A stretch of DNA of 64,000 nt from Streptomyces sp. NBC_00443 (GCF_036014175.1 NZ_CP107917.1:9362001-9426000); one strand, 5' to 3'; shown: positions 37,747-47,251, counted from the stretch's first letter. Translations and numbers: made by a program. Notes: generated by a model from the letters alone, not told the origin.

Positions 37747-37747
37747 G

Positions 37748-38707
37748 TCAGCCCTCCGCCTTGGGCAGGTCCGTCGGATCCGCGAGGCCGGCCGGCTTCG
37801 GCAGGTCCACGCCCGGGAAGATCTTGATCACCGCGCTGTCGTCCTCGCCGCCGAGCCCGGAAGCCGAGGCGTGCAGGAACATCTGGTGCGCGGTGGAGGC
37901 CAGGGGGAGCGGGAACCTGTCGGGTCGCGCGGCGTCGAGCACCAGCCCGAGGTCCTTGACGAAGATGTCGACTGCGGACAGCGGCGTGTAGTCCCCGGCG
38001 AGCACATGCGCCATGCGGTTCTCGAACATCCAGGAGTTGCCCGCGCTGTGTGTGATGACCTCGTACAGGGCTTCGGCCGGGACCCCGGCCTTGATGCCGA
38101 GGGCCATCGCCTCGGCCGCCGCCGCGATGTGCACGCCTGCGAGCAGCTGGTTCACGATCTTGACCTTGGAGCCGAGCCCGGCCCGCTCGCCCAGCCGGTA
38201 GACCGTGCTGCTCATGGCCTCCAGGACCGGGTCGGCGAGCGCGTACGCGGCGGGGGAGCCGGAGGTCATCATCGTGAGCTCACCGGCGGCCGCGCGGACG
38301 GCGCCGCCGGAGATGGGGGCGTCCAGGTACAGCACGCCCTTCTCGGCCAGCCGCCCCTCCAGCTCGGCGGACCAGCCCGGGTCGACCGTTGAGCACATCA
38401 CGTAGACGGCACCCGGGCGGAGCCGGTGGGCGGCGCCTTCGGGGCCGAACAGCACGGCCTCGACCTGCGCGGCATTGACCACGACGCCGACGACGACGTC
38501 CGTCTCGGCGGCGAGGGCGGCGGGGGAGGCGTACGCGGTGCCGCCGTCCCGGGCGAAGTCCTCCGCCACCTGCGGACGGAGGTCGTGGACCCCCACCTCG
38601 TGGCCCGCGCCGCGCAGGCTGCGTGCCATGCCGAGACCCATGGCCCCGAGCCCCACCACGCCCACGCGCGGCCGTGCCGACCTGTCTGGCGTCTGCTGGT
38701 CGTTCAT
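37748..38707 (-). CDS. ltnD: L-threonate dehydrogenase-like beta-hydroxyacid dehydrogenase
   Basis: Protein of 319 residues of the 3-hydroxyisobutyrate dehydrogenase family. It has the NAD loop VGVVGLGAMGLGMARSL, the substrate motif YLDAPISGGAVRAAAGEL, the catalytic Lys in KVKIVNQLLAGVHIA, and KDLGLVLDAAR. In an operon with otnK, otnC and otnI it fits LtnD, which oxidises L-threonate (or D-erythronate) to 2-oxo-tetronate. The start could be the ATG at 38707 or the one two codons upstream at 38713; 38707 has the better spaced GAGG. It is the first gene of the operon. Confidence 0.85.
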   Translation of the reverse strand: MNDQQTPDRSARPRVGVVGLGAMGLGMARSLRGAGHEVGVHDLRPQVAEDFARDGGTAYASPAALAAETDVVVGVVVNAAQVEAVLFGPEGAAHRLRPGAVYVMCSTVDPGWSAELEGRLAEKGVLYLDAPISGGAVRAAAGELTMMTSGSPAAYALADPVLEAMSSTVYRLGERAGLGSKVKIVNQLLAGVHIAAAAEAMALGIKAGVPAEALYEVITHSAGNSWMFENRMAHVLAGDYTPLSAVDIFVKDLGLVLDAARPDRFPLPLASTAHQMFLHASASGLGGEDDSAVIKIFPGVDLPKPAGLADPTDLPKAEG

Positions 38708-38802
38708 GCCCATCCTCGTCCTGCTGTGCGGCTCTCTCACCGGGCGCGGCCGGTCTCGTACCGAGCGCGCCTTGCTCGATCGCCCCGGTCGTGCGGCGAT
38801 CG

Positions 38803-38817
38803 GGTCATATGATGACC
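38803..38817. promoter_or_regulatory. candidate GntR operator before the tetronate operon
   Basis: GGTCAT-ATG-ATGACC is a perfect inverted repeat with a 3-base spacer, about 96 bases before ltnD. A short palindrome with a central odd spacer suits FadR-type GntR proteins, one of which ends this operon. The whole gap of about 460 bases to the lacI gene holds only this and the LacI sites. Confidence 0.6.
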
Positions 38818-39085
38818 TGAGGATGGACTCCCTGCCTACTGTGATGCCGGTCACATGAATGCGGGGTGGCGGTCAGGGTCGTCCCGGAGGCCTGCCGACG
38901 TGCCTCGGGCGAGGCGCTGACACTGGCTGCCGGACATTTCCGCACCGCGGCAGTTGGGTCCTGGGTGGTGCGGTACAGCGGGTTCGGCGGAGATGCGCGA
39001 GGCGGCGAAGGCCGCCGCGGGTGCGGCGAACGGTGTGGTGTCAGAACCCTTGACGCGCCGGAACGGTGTCCTCCATGATCCCGGC

Positions 39086-39111
39086 GGAAACGTTTCCATG
39101 GAAACGATTCC
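39086..39111. promoter_or_regulatory. tandem LacI-type operators upstream of the LacI gene
   Basis: GGAAACGTTTCC at 39086-39097 (perfect) and GGAAACGATTCC at 39100-39111 (one mismatch pair) are spaced 14 bases apart, start to start, and share the AAACG half-sites typical of LacI-family operators. They lie 59 bases before the lacI start, so autoregulation is likely. Confidence 0.78.
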
Positions 39112-39169
39112 GCCATTCCTCGGGCCTGTTCACCCGGGGACGCACAGCGTTCGCACCCGAGAGGCGACC

Positions 39170-40180
39170 ATGGACAACACCGTGACCATCAAGGATGTCG
39201 CTGCCCGTGCGGGCGTCTCCGTGGGCACCGTCTCGCGTGTGCTGTCCGGTAGCCCCGCGACCTCGGCCGCTGCGCGGGAGCGCGTGAGGAGCGCCGTCAC
39301 GGAGCTCGGCTACCGGCCCGACGCGCGTGCGCGCGCTCTGCGCTCGGCCCGCAGCAATGCGGTGGGCCTGCTCCTGTCCGACGTACGCAACCCGTTCTTC
39401 GCCGAAGTCGCGCACGGTGCCGAACAGGCGGCGCTCGCTTCGTCCTACGTGACCCTGCTCGCCAACGCGAACGAGGACACCACGCAACAGGACACCTACC
39501 TGGAGGCGTTCCTCACCCAGCGGGTCGACGGGATCATCGTCGCCCCGCAGGGCGAGGGCAGCGGCAACCTGCGCGCGCTCGAACAGGCCCGCACTCCTCT
39601 GGTGTTCGTCGACCGGACGGTTGAGGACTTCGACGTCCCCAGTGTGACCGCCGACAACGCACAAGGCGTCGATCTCGCCGTCGCCCATCTCGCCTCCCGC
39701 GGCCACACCCGGATCGGCTACATCGGGGGACCGCCGTCCGTGTCCACCGGGCGCGCCCGGCACGACGCGTTCCTGGCCGCCGCCGCCCGCCACGCCCTGG
39801 ACGAGGATCCGGCACTCATCGCCGTGGGTGACTTCCGCAGCGCGAGCGGCAGCACCGCGGCCGCCACGCTGCTCGCCGGCAGACGTCCACCGACCGCACT
39901 GCTCGCCGCGGACAGCCTCATGGCTGTCGGGGCACTGGGAGAGGTACGGCGCCGGGGGCTGCGCATCGGAACCGATCTGGCACTGGTCTCGTTCGACGAC
40001 ATCGAATGGTTCAAGGAACTCGACCCGCCGCTGACCGTGGTGGCCCACGACGCACGCGCGCTCGGGGAGAGCGCGATGAGGCTGCTGCTGGACGTCATCG
40101 AGGGCCGGCCCGCCGAGTCCGTCGTCCAGCCCATGCGGCTCGTCGTACGCGAGTCCTCCACCGGACGGCGCGCCGACTGA
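39170..40180 (+). CDS. LacI-family transcriptional regulator
   Basis: Regulator of 336 residues. The LacI helix-turn-helix is textbook (TIKDVAARAGVSVGTVSRVL) with the hinge helix ARALRSARSNAVGL, followed by the periplasmic-binding-like sugar domain (LLLSDVRNPFFAEV, HTRIGYIGGPPS, DLALVSFDDIEWF). The ATG at 39170 has GAGG 5 bases upstream; the longer frame from 38954 crosses the operators. It precedes an RpiB-type isomerase and an MHS transporter on the same strand, which it probably controls. Confidence 0.9.
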   Translation: MDNTVTIKDVAARAGVSVGTVSRVLSGSPATSAAARERVRSAVTELGYRPDARARALRSARSNAVGLLLSDVRNPFFAEVAHGAEQAALASSYVTLLANANEDTTQQDTYLEAFLTQRVDGIIVAPQGEGSGNLRALEQARTPLVFVDRTVEDFDVPSVTADNAQGVDLAVAHLASRGHTRIGYIGGPPSVSTGRARHDAFLAAAARHALDEDPALIAVGDFRSASGSTAAATLLAGRRPPTALLAADSLMAVGALGEVRRRGLRIGTDLALVSFDDIEWFKELDPPLTVVAHDARALGESAMRLLLDVIEGRPAESVVQPMRLVVRESSTGRRAD

Positions 40181-40367
40181 CCCGACCGGGCGTCATTCCC
40201 CTCACCACCGACCGCCGTTCACCCCGGCAACACCCCGACGCCCCGACCCGGGGGCTGGACGGGGAGACCGGCATGCCGACGGTGTCCCCTGCCCGCACGA
40301 CGACACCGATCAAGAACCGCGCGAGGTCCTGAACGGCCCGCGCACCCCTCACCGGAAAGGACCGACC

Positions 40368-40838
40368 ATGCGCATCGCACTCGGGAACGACCATGCGGGC
40401 CTGGCGCTCAAGGAACACGTGCGCCAGGTGCTGCTCGGCCTCGGCCACGAAGTGCTCGACCGGGGAAGCGACAGCGAGACACCCGTCGACTTCCCGGATA
40501 TCACCTTCGCCACCTGCGACGCGGTACGCCAAGGCGAGGCCGACCGGGCCGTTCTGGTGTGCGGCACCGGCGCGGGCGCCCTGATGGCCGCCAACAAGAT
40601 CGCCGGGATCCGGTGCGGACTGGGCCACGACGTGTACTCGGCCCACCAGGCCGTCGAGCACGACGACGCCAACGCCATCGCCATGGGCGCCTGGCTTGTC
40701 GGCCCGGCGACGGCGACCGAGGTCCTGGAGGCGTTCCTCGCCGCGACATTCGACAACGACGACGACACCGTGCGCCGTGTCGCCAAGCTCCACGAACTGG
40801 AACTCAGGTCGGCACGAGAGCTCGCCGACCGTCTCTAG
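40368..40838 (+). CDS. RpiB/LacAB-family sugar-phosphate isomerase
   Basis: Protein of 156 residues with the family start RIALGNDHAGLALKEHVRQ, the acid segment VDFPDITFA, and the catalytic Cys/anion-hole stretch LVCGTGAGALMAANKIAGIRC. Members isomerise ribose, allose, galactose or tetrulose phosphates. Next to a tetronate operon, an erythrulose/erythrose phosphate isomerase role (as in erythritol catabolism) is an attractive inference, but ribose-5-phosphate remains possible. AAAGGA lies before the ATG. Confidence 0.85.
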   Translation: MRIALGNDHAGLALKEHVRQVLLGLGHEVLDRGSDSETPVDFPDITFATCDAVRQGEADRAVLVCGTGAGALMAANKIAGIRCGLGHDVYSAHQAVEHDDANAIAMGAWLVGPATATEVLEAFLAATFDNDDDTVRRVAKLHELELRSARELADRL

Positions 40839-40938
40839 GGGGTGTCCGCCCCCCCACCCCAGTCCCCACAACTCCCCACCCCCCACAGGCCGATGGCCAA
40901 CCGTCCCCCGCGCATACCGCGATCGAAGGAGACCCGGC

Positions 40939-42312
40939 ATGAGCGCGCCCAACACCCCCACCGACAGCGCCCGACCAGGACGTATCAAGACCGCACTCGC
41001 CTCCGCGGCAGGCACCTGTGTGGAGAACTACGACTTCGTCGCCTACGGCACCGCCTCCGCCCTCTACTTCGGCGATGCCTTCTTCCCCGAGTCCGATCCC
41101 GTCGTCGGCACCCTGCTCGCCTTCGTGACCCTCGGCGTGGGTTTCCTGATGCGCCCCGTCGGCGGCGCGCTCGGCGGGTACCTCGGCGACCGGCACGGCC
41201 GCAAGCCTGTACTCGTCGGTGCGCTGCTGGTCATGGGCTTCGCCACGGTCCTGATCGGCCTGCTGCCCACGTATCAGCAGGTGGGTGTCATCGCCCCCGT
41301 TCTGCTGGTCGCCATCCGGTGCGTCCAGGGCCTGGCGTTCGGCGCCGAGTGGGGTGGCGCGGTGATGATGACGTACGAGCACGCTCCCCGCAGGCGCCGC
41401 GGTCTCTACGCGGCGATACCGCAGGCCGGCAACCCGCTCGGTATCGCGTTTGCCAACATCGCGTTCCTGCTCTCCGCGTCACTCGACGGCGACTGGGCCT
41501 GGCGGCTGCCGTTCCTCGCCAGCTCCCTGCTGATCATCGTCGGTCTCGTCGTACGGATGAAGCTGAGCGAATCGCCGGAGTTCGAGGCGGCCAAGGCCGA
41601 GGGCGGCACCGTGCGCAATCCGCTCGTGTCCGTCCTGCGCGACGACTGGCGCAACATCCTGCGCATCATCGCTCTGCGCGTCGTCGAGTCGTGTGCCTAC
41701 TACCTGACGGCCACGTATCTGCTGTCGTACATCACGGACCGCGACGCGGACGACCGCAGCGTCGCGCTGGCCGGCGTGGTCGTCGCGAGTCTCGTGGCCG
41801 TGGGCACCACGGTCCTGTCCGGCGCCCTGACCGACCGCGTGGGACGCCGGCCCGTCTACCTGGTGGGCTGCTTGCTGGCCGCGGCCTTCGGCATTCCGAT
41901 GTACGTGATGGCCAACACCGGCGCGCCGGTGTTGATCGTTCTGGTGTTCCTCATCGCCATCGGTGTCATCCACGCGGCGTTGACGGGTACTCAGGCGGCG
42001 TGGTTCGCCGAGCTGTTCCGCACCGGAACTCGCACCTCGGGTGCCTCGCTCGGCTATCAGACGGCCGCGTCCGTGGCCGGGTTCGCCCCTTTCGTCGCCG
42101 TGCTGCTGGCCGATTCCTTCGACTGGTGGGGCCCGGCTGGCTTCTATGTGTCCGTTGCCCTCATCGGGCTCATGGGTGTGTTCGCCACGCGTGAGACATG
42201 GGGTCCGGCTCAGCGGGCGGCCGCTGCTGCCGCCGCTGAGGCGACGGTGAAGCTGGACGGTATCCCGTCGCAGCAGGCATCCCGCCATGATGCCTCCCGG
42301 CAGCGACCCTGA
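40939..42312 (+). CDS. MHS-family MFS transporter (metabolite:proton symporter)
   Basis: Twelve-helix transporter of 457 residues. The segments ENYDFVAYGTASALYFGDAF, GVGFLMRPVGGALGGYLGDR, HGRKPVLVGALL, IRCVQGLAFGAEWGGAVMM and the AAIPQAGNPLG helix are typical of the ShiA/ProP-like MHS group. AAGGAG precedes the ATG at 40939. It follows the RpiB gene by 100 bases and has a terminator 21 bases after its stop, so LacI-RpiB-MHS form one unit. The substrate is presumably a small sugar or acid. Confidence 0.88.
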   Translation: MSAPNTPTDSARPGRIKTALASAAGTCVENYDFVAYGTASALYFGDAFFPESDPVVGTLLAFVTLGVGFLMRPVGGALGGYLGDRHGRKPVLVGALLVMGFATVLIGLLPTYQQVGVIAPVLLVAIRCVQGLAFGAEWGGAVMMTYEHAPRRRRGLYAAIPQAGNPLGIAFANIAFLLSASLDGDWAWRLPFLASSLLIIVGLVVRMKLSESPEFEAAKAEGGTVRNPLVSVLRDDWRNILRIIALRVVESCAYYLTATYLLSYITDRDADDRSVALAGVVVASLVAVGTTVLSGALTDRVGRRPVYLVGCLLAAAFGIPMYVMANTGAPVLIVLVFLIAIGVIHAALTGTQAAWFAELFRTGTRTSGASLGYQTAASVAGFAPFVAVLLADSFDWWGPAGFYVSVALIGLMGVFATRETWGPAQRAAAAAAAEATVKLDGIPSQQASRHDASRQRP

Positions 42313-42333
42313 TCCGCGATTCGGCGGTACGAA

Positions 42334-42369
42334 CGGCGTGCCACGACCTCCCCGGGCTGTGGCACGCCG
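42334..42369. terminator. terminator hairpin after the MHS transporter
   Basis: CGGCGTGCCAC and GTGGCACGCCG form a perfect 11-base-pair stem with a 14-base loop, 21 bases beyond the transporter stop codon. Confidence 0.78.
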
Positions 42370-42468
42370 CCGCATGTGGCCTCGAGACGTCTCGCGCACC
42401 CTATGGGCTGCCAAAGTGGACCAGAGTCCGAACATCAATTACGAAGCCACGAGGCATGAGTCGGCGCG

Positions 42469-43000
42469 TCACTGCTCATCCAGTGATGCCTGCCGGGCAA
42501 GGAACTCCTCGAATACCGCCTTCTGCCTCGGATCCATGACCCCTTGGCGGATATTGCGGGCCTGCTCCTGGAGCCAGTACCCGCCTCGTCGGGGCCCAGG
42601 AGCTCGGCGACCACCACGCCTGTGCGAGCAACTGCCGTGCGCCCTCCTACGCGACGACGAAAGAGTGTGAACGCGCCGAACTCCGTTGGGTGGGCCAGTT
42701 CCGGCTCCTGCGTCGCAGCCTGCTTCTCGTCCCCAGCGTCACCCTTCGGGTACACGTTGGGGGCCCGGTGTTCCCAGAGCGCCGGCGTGGCCGCGGGCAC
42801 CAGCACCGCGCGTTCCGCCTCTTCACGCCCCTCGCACATGAACCTGACAGGGCGGCAGGTATGCCCCCTGCTCCTGTGCCTCGTCGACCAAGGCGCACCA
42901 GGCGGATCGTCCGTACGGGGACGCTAACCTCGACGTGGACACCCGCCTGAACCTCACTGCGGGCTCGACGGTTCGCCTCCCTCGTACCGCTGCGGCCGTC
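42469..43000 (-). pseudogene. unrecognised broken gene
   Basis: The 840-base gap between the MHS transporter and the ADP-ribosylglycohydrolase carries protein-like minus-strand text in several frames: ALVDEAQEQGAYLPPCQVHV, then TPALWEHRAPNVYP and TEFGAFTLFRRRVGG, and finally WLQEQARNIRQGVMDPRQKA with VFEEFLARQASLDEQ to a TGA at 42469. I cannot assign a family. Two or more frameshifts would be needed to join the pieces. Confidence 0.4.
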
Positions 43001-43156
43001 GAGCAGTCGGGGCTGAGCCGCTCGGATCCGTGAGCCCCCTGCTTGCGCCCCCGCAGGCACCTCCACAGGACGAGGCGCGTTCGCCGCCGATGGTTCGGGA
43101 AGCCGAGAAGGAATAGCGCCGCTCGGCCGTCGGCGCGGCGCGGATAGCGTGCGCGA

Positions 43157-44086
43157 ATGAAGCGGATTCAGCGGGCCGCCGGTGCGGTCGTCGGCTCAGC
43201 GGTGGGTGACGCCCTGGGCGACCCCTTCGAGTTCGCTCCCCGGGGGGCGTTCTCCGCGCGGTTTCCCGCGCCTGGTGCCGGTGGCGAGACGTGCGGAGGC
43301 GGTGGCTGGGACCCCGGCGAGGCCACTGACGACACGCAGATGGCCGTCCTGGTCGCGGAGTCGCTGCTGGAGCGGGGCGGACTGGATCTGCCGGACATCT
43401 TCGCCCGCTTCCAGCGGTGGGCAGCATCAGAGCCGAAGGACATCGGCCTGCAGACCGAAGACGTCCTGACCAACGGCATGCCCTGGGACCTCGCCGCCGC
43501 GATCCACTTCCAGGTCAACCAACGAGCAGCGGGAAACGGCTCCTTGATGCGGGCATCGACCTCCGCGGTCCACTTCGCGTCCGCCGGCCCGGAAGCCACC
43601 ATGGACGCGGCCCGCCGCATCGCTGCCCTCACCCACGGCGACCGCGCGGCATGGGAGGGCACCGCGATCTTCCACGAACTCATCCGCGTCACGTTCGAGG
43701 ACACCGACCCTCTCACGGCGCTCCCGGACATCCTGGCTCTTGTCCATCCCGACCACCGCGGCCGCTACGCCACCGTCCTCGCGCCCGACTGGCACCCCGA
43801 TCAGGCGACCGAGTTCAACGGCGCCGTCTGGCCCTGCCTGGGCTCCGCCGTGTGGGCCCTGCGCACCACCACCAGCTTCGAAGAAGCGATACGCGCGGCC
43901 ATCGACCTCGGCGGTGACACAGACACCGTCGCCGCGGTGACCGGAGGCCTCGCGGGGGCGCACTACGGGCTGAATGCAATCCCCGCCCACTGGACCCAGC
44001 CGCTTCATGTCCCCCTCCCAGGATTCGACGGACGCGTGCTGCGCCTGGCAGATCTGCTCCACCTCGCACACCGCCTCGGAGGCTGA
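43157..44086 (+). CDS. ADP-ribosylglycohydrolase family protein
   Basis: Cytoplasmic protein of 309 residues of the DraG/ADPRH family, which removes ADP-ribose from proteins or related compounds using two magnesium ions. Metal-site motifs are GSAVGDALGDPFEF, EATDDTQMAVL and, near the end, AAIDLGGDTDTVAAVTGGLA. RAAGNGSLMRA is also conserved. It stands alone between a decayed stretch and a truncated stress-protein gene; the target is unknown. Confidence 0.9.
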   Translation: MKRIQRAAGAVVGSAVGDALGDPFEFAPRGAFSARFPAPGAGGETCGGGGWDPGEATDDTQMAVLVAESLLERGGLDLPDIFARFQRWAASEPKDIGLQTEDVLTNGMPWDLAAAIHFQVNQRAAGNGSLMRASTSAVHFASAGPEATMDAARRIAALTHGDRAAWEGTAIFHELIRVTFEDTDPLTALPDILALVHPDHRGRYATVLAPDWHPDQATEFNGAVWPCLGSAVWALRTTTSFEEAIRAAIDLGGDTDTVAAVTGGLAGAHYGLNAIPAHWTQPLHVPLPGFDGRVLRLADLLHLAHRLGG

Positions 44087-44213
44087 ACCGATTGGTCTCC
44101 CCCCTCACGCTGCCCGAGGAGGTCGAATGCGCCCTTGTGCGGGAGAGCCGCCGCTTCCTTCTGGCGACGGGCACCTGCGGTCGTAGCGGCATCACCGAGG
44201 CGCTGCTGGATCG

Positions 44214-44732
44214 GTGAGCCTGACCGCCGCCGCGCACGCGCATGGCCCGACGGTCGTCGTACGCGGCAGCGACGACAACCAGGTCCGGCCAGGAACGCTC
44301 AGCCGCATCGTGGTCGGCGTCGGCGAGGGGCCGGCGACGCCGGCGGTGCGTTTCGCCGCGGCCGAGGCGCGGCGGCGGGGCGCGTTCCTGGACGCGGTAC
44401 GGGCCTGGTGGTGCCCCTCGCACGGAACCACCGACCACCCTGTGCTCGCCGGAGAGGCTGCCCGCATGCATGAGCAGCAGGCGGTGGAGGTACTGGAAGC
44501 GGTGGAGGTACTGGAAAGGGCGCCGTGCCGTGTCCCCGCCGATGTTGAACTCACCGGCCCTGCGGTCGAGGGCACCACCTGGAACGTCGCGGACGCCTCG
44601 CGCGGTGGCGGCCTCTTGGTGGTGGGCGCCGAGCGGCGCCACCGGCACTTCGGGCTTCAGTTGGGCCGGGTGGCGTACGGAGTGCTGTACCACTCGGCAT
44701 GCCCGGTCGCCATCGTGCCCGAGCCGGGGTGA
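44214..44732 (+). pseudogene. universal stress protein, 5'-truncated (second domain kept)
   Basis: The ORF opens in text typical of the end of a first Usp domain (SVSLTAAAHAHGPTVVVRG) and then contains one complete Usp domain (RIVVGVGEGPATPAVRFAAA to LGRVAYGVLYHSACPVAIVP) with the ATP-loop pattern GAERRH..FGLQLGRVAYG. Two-domain Usp proteins are usual in Streptomyces, so the first domain has been lost. Translation from the GTG at 44214 could still give a one-domain protein. An 18-base exact duplication at 44481-44516 inserts six residues (VEVLEA twice). It is 103 bases before the phosphoketolase gene. Confidence 0.65.
44481..44516 (+). repeat. 18-bp tandem duplication inside the Usp gene
   Basis: GCGGTGGAGGTACTGGAA occurs twice back to back (44481-44498 and 44499-44516). 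It keeps the frame and repeats Ala-Val-Glu-Val-Leu-Glu in a helix. Confidence 0.9.
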
Positions 44733-44835
44733 GCATGCGGGCAAGACGCCCTGCTCGACAGGGTCGCCGTCCTGCGGCCGACCCTTCCAGTTGCACGGCC
44801 CTGCGACCTGAATCGACGACTTCCGGAGCTTCCCA

Positions 44836-47217
44836 ATGTCGAAGGTGGAACACCAGAACACCAACGCACTGCCCGACGACGAACTGCGTACGCTCGAAGC
44901 CCACTGGCGCGCCGCCAACTACCTTGCCGCGGGACAGATCTACCTGATGTCGAACCCGCTGCTGACCGAGCCCCTGAAGCCGGAGCACATCAAGCCCCGG
45001 CTGCTGGGCCACTGGGGCACCTCGCCCGGGCTCAACCTCGTGTACACCCACCTCAACCGGGTCATCAAGGCGCGCGGGCTCGACGCGCTGTGCGTGTGGG
45101 GCCCCGGGCACGGCGGTCCGTCCGTCCTCGCCGGCTCCTGGCTGGACGGCAGCTACAGCGAGACCTACCCGGACGTGTCGCGCGACGGGCAGGGGATGGA
45201 GCTGCTGTTCCGGCAGTTCTCCTTCCCGGGGGGTGTGCCGAGCCATGTGGCGCCGGAGGTGCCAGGGTCCATCCACGAGGGCGGCGAGCTCGGCTACTCG
45301 CTCGCCCACGCCTACGGCGCCGCCTTCGACAACCCGAACCTGCTCGTCGCCTGCGTCATCGGCGACGGTGAGGCGGAAACCGGACCACTGGCCGCTTCCT
45401 GGCACTCGAACAAGTTCCTCGACCCGGTCCACGACGGCGCGGTCCTGCCCATCCTGCACCTCAACGGCTACAAGATCGCCAACCCGACCGTGCTGTCCCG
45501 CCTCCCCGACGCCGAACTCGACCAGCTGCTTCGGGGATACGGCCACGAGCCGCTCCACGTCACAGGCGGCGACCCCGCCGCCGTCCACCAGGCGATGGCT
45601 CAAGCCTTCGACGAAGCGCTGAACTGCATCACCCTGATGCAACGTTCGGCCCGCGAGGACGGCGTCGCCGAGCGCGTGCACTGGCCGATGATCGTGCTGC
45701 GCACGCCGAAGGGCTGGACCGGCCCTGCCGAGGTCGACGGCCTGCCGGTGGAGGGAACCTGGCGTGCCCACCAGGTCCCGCTCGCCGGCGTACGGGAAAA
45801 CCCGGAGCATCTACGGCAGCTGGAGGCATGGCTGCGCTCGTACCGGCCCGAGGAACTGTTCCACCCGGACGGCCGACCCGTCGCCGACGTCCTCGCCTGC
45901 GTTCCCGACGGTTCCAGGCGCCTGGGCGCCACCGCGTATGCCAACGGTGGGCTCCTCCTAGGAGACCTGCCCATCCGGCCGCTGGACTCCTTCGCCGTGC
46001 CCGTCGACAAGCCCGGAACGACCCTCCACGAACCGACCCGGGTCCTCGGCGACCTCCTCGAGCAGGTGATGAAGGACACCGCGCGCCGACGCGACTTCCG
46101 CGTAGTCGGCCCGGACGAGACCGCCTCCAACCGGCTCCAGGCCGTCTTCGACGCCAGCGGCAAGGCCTGGCAGGCGCAGACCCTTCCGGTCGACGAGCAC
46201 CTGGACCGGCACGGCCGGGTGATGGAGATCCTCTCCGAACACGTCTGCCAGGGCTGGCTGGAGGGCTACCTCCTCACCGGCCGGCACGGACTGTTCTCCT
46301 GCTACGAGGCCTTCGTGCACATCGTCGACTCGATGGTCAACCAGCACATCAAGTGGCTGAAGACCTCGAGGGAGCTGCCGTGGCGCGCCCCCATCGCCTC
46401 TCTCAACTACCTGCTGACCTCGCATGTCTGGCGCCAGGACCACAACGGCTTCTCCCACCAGGATCCCGGGTTCGTCGACCACGTCCTCAACAAGAGCCCC
46501 GAGGTCGTACGGGTCTATCTGCCGCCGGACGCCAACACCCTCCTGTCCGTGGCCGACCACGCCCTGCGCAGCCGTGACTATGTCAACGTGATCGTGGCCG
46601 GCAAGCAGCCCTGCTTCGACTGGCTGTCCATGGACGCCGCCCGCGCACACTGCGCCCGCGGCGCCGGCATCTGGGACTGGGCCGGCACGGAGCACGGCGC
46701 CGAACCGGACGTCGTCCTCGCCTGCGCCGGCGACGTGCCCACCCAGGAGGTCCTGGCCGCCACCCAACTGCTCCGGCGTCACCTGCCCCAACTCGCCGTG
46801 CGCGTGGTCAATGTCGTCGACATGACCCGGCTGCTGCCGCGCGAGGAGCACCCGCACGGCATGACCGAGTTCGAGTACGATGGCTTGTTCACCACCGACA
46901 AGCCGGTGATCTTCGCCTACCACGGCTACCCGTGGCTGATCCACCGCCTCGCCTACCGCCGCTCCGGCCACCCGAACCTGCACGTACGTGGCTACAAGGA
47001 GTCCGGTACCACGACCACGCCGTTCGACATGGTCGTCCGCAATGACCTGGACCGCTACCGCCTGGTCATGGACGTCATCGACCGCGTCCCCGGCCTCGCC
47101 GTCCGTGCCGCCGCCGTACGCCAGTCGATGGCCGACGCCCGCACCCGCCACCACGCCTGGATCCGCGAACACGGCACCGACCTGCCCGAAGTCGCCGAGT
47201 GGACCTGGAACGCCTGA
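44836..47217 (+). CDS. xfp: xylulose-5-phosphate/fructose-6-phosphate phosphoketolase
   Basis: Thiamine-diphosphate enzyme of 793 residues, the standard length. It splits xylulose 5-phosphate or fructose 6-phosphate with phosphate to acetyl phosphate and a smaller sugar phosphate. Motifs are LLGHWGTSPGLNLVYTHLNR, GPGHGGPSV, SFPGGVPSHVAPEVPGSIHE, the ThDP loop VIGDGEAETGPLAASWHSNK, HLNGYKIANPTV and the C-terminal VRGYKESGTTTTPFDM. Flanking Usp and GAPDH fragments suggest a former stress- or dormancy-type metabolic island. No ribosome site stands out; the ATG is fixed by family alignment. Confidence 0.95.
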   Translation: MSKVEHQNTNALPDDELRTLEAHWRAANYLAAGQIYLMSNPLLTEPLKPEHIKPRLLGHWGTSPGLNLVYTHLNRVIKARGLDALCVWGPGHGGPSVLAGSWLDGSYSETYPDVSRDGQGMELLFRQFSFPGGVPSHVAPEVPGSIHEGGELGYSLAHAYGAAFDNPNLLVACVIGDGEAETGPLAASWHSNKFLDPVHDGAVLPILHLNGYKIANPTVLSRLPDAELDQLLRGYGHEPLHVTGGDPAAVHQAMAQAFDEALNCITLMQRSAREDGVAERVHWPMIVLRTPKGWTGPAEVDGLPVEGTWRAHQVPLAGVRENPEHLRQLEAWLRSYRPEELFHPDGRPVADVLACVPDGSRRLGATAYANGGLLLGDLPIRPLDSFAVPVDKPGTTLHEPTRVLGDLLEQVMKDTARRRDFRVVGPDETASNRLQAVFDASGKAWQAQTLPVDEHLDRHGRVMEILSEHVCQGWLEGYLLTGRHGLFSCYEAFVHIVDSMVNQHIKWLKTSRELPWRAPIASLNYLLTSHVWRQDHNGFSHQDPGFVDHVLNKSPEVVRVYLPPDANTLLSVADHALRSRDYVNVIVAGKQPCFDWLSMDAARAHCARGAGIWDWAGTEHGAEPDVVLACAGDVPTQEVLAATQLLRRHLPQLAVRVVNVVDMTRLLPREEHPHGMTEFEYDGLFTTDKPVIFAYHGYPWLIHRLAYRRSGHPNLHVRGYKESGTTTTPFDMVVRNDLDRYRLVMDVIDRVPGLAVRAAAVRQSMADARTRHHAWIREHGTDLPEVAEWTWNA

Positions 47218-47251
47218 ATTTGCCCGCTCTCGGGCGGAGTTCGCCCACCAG

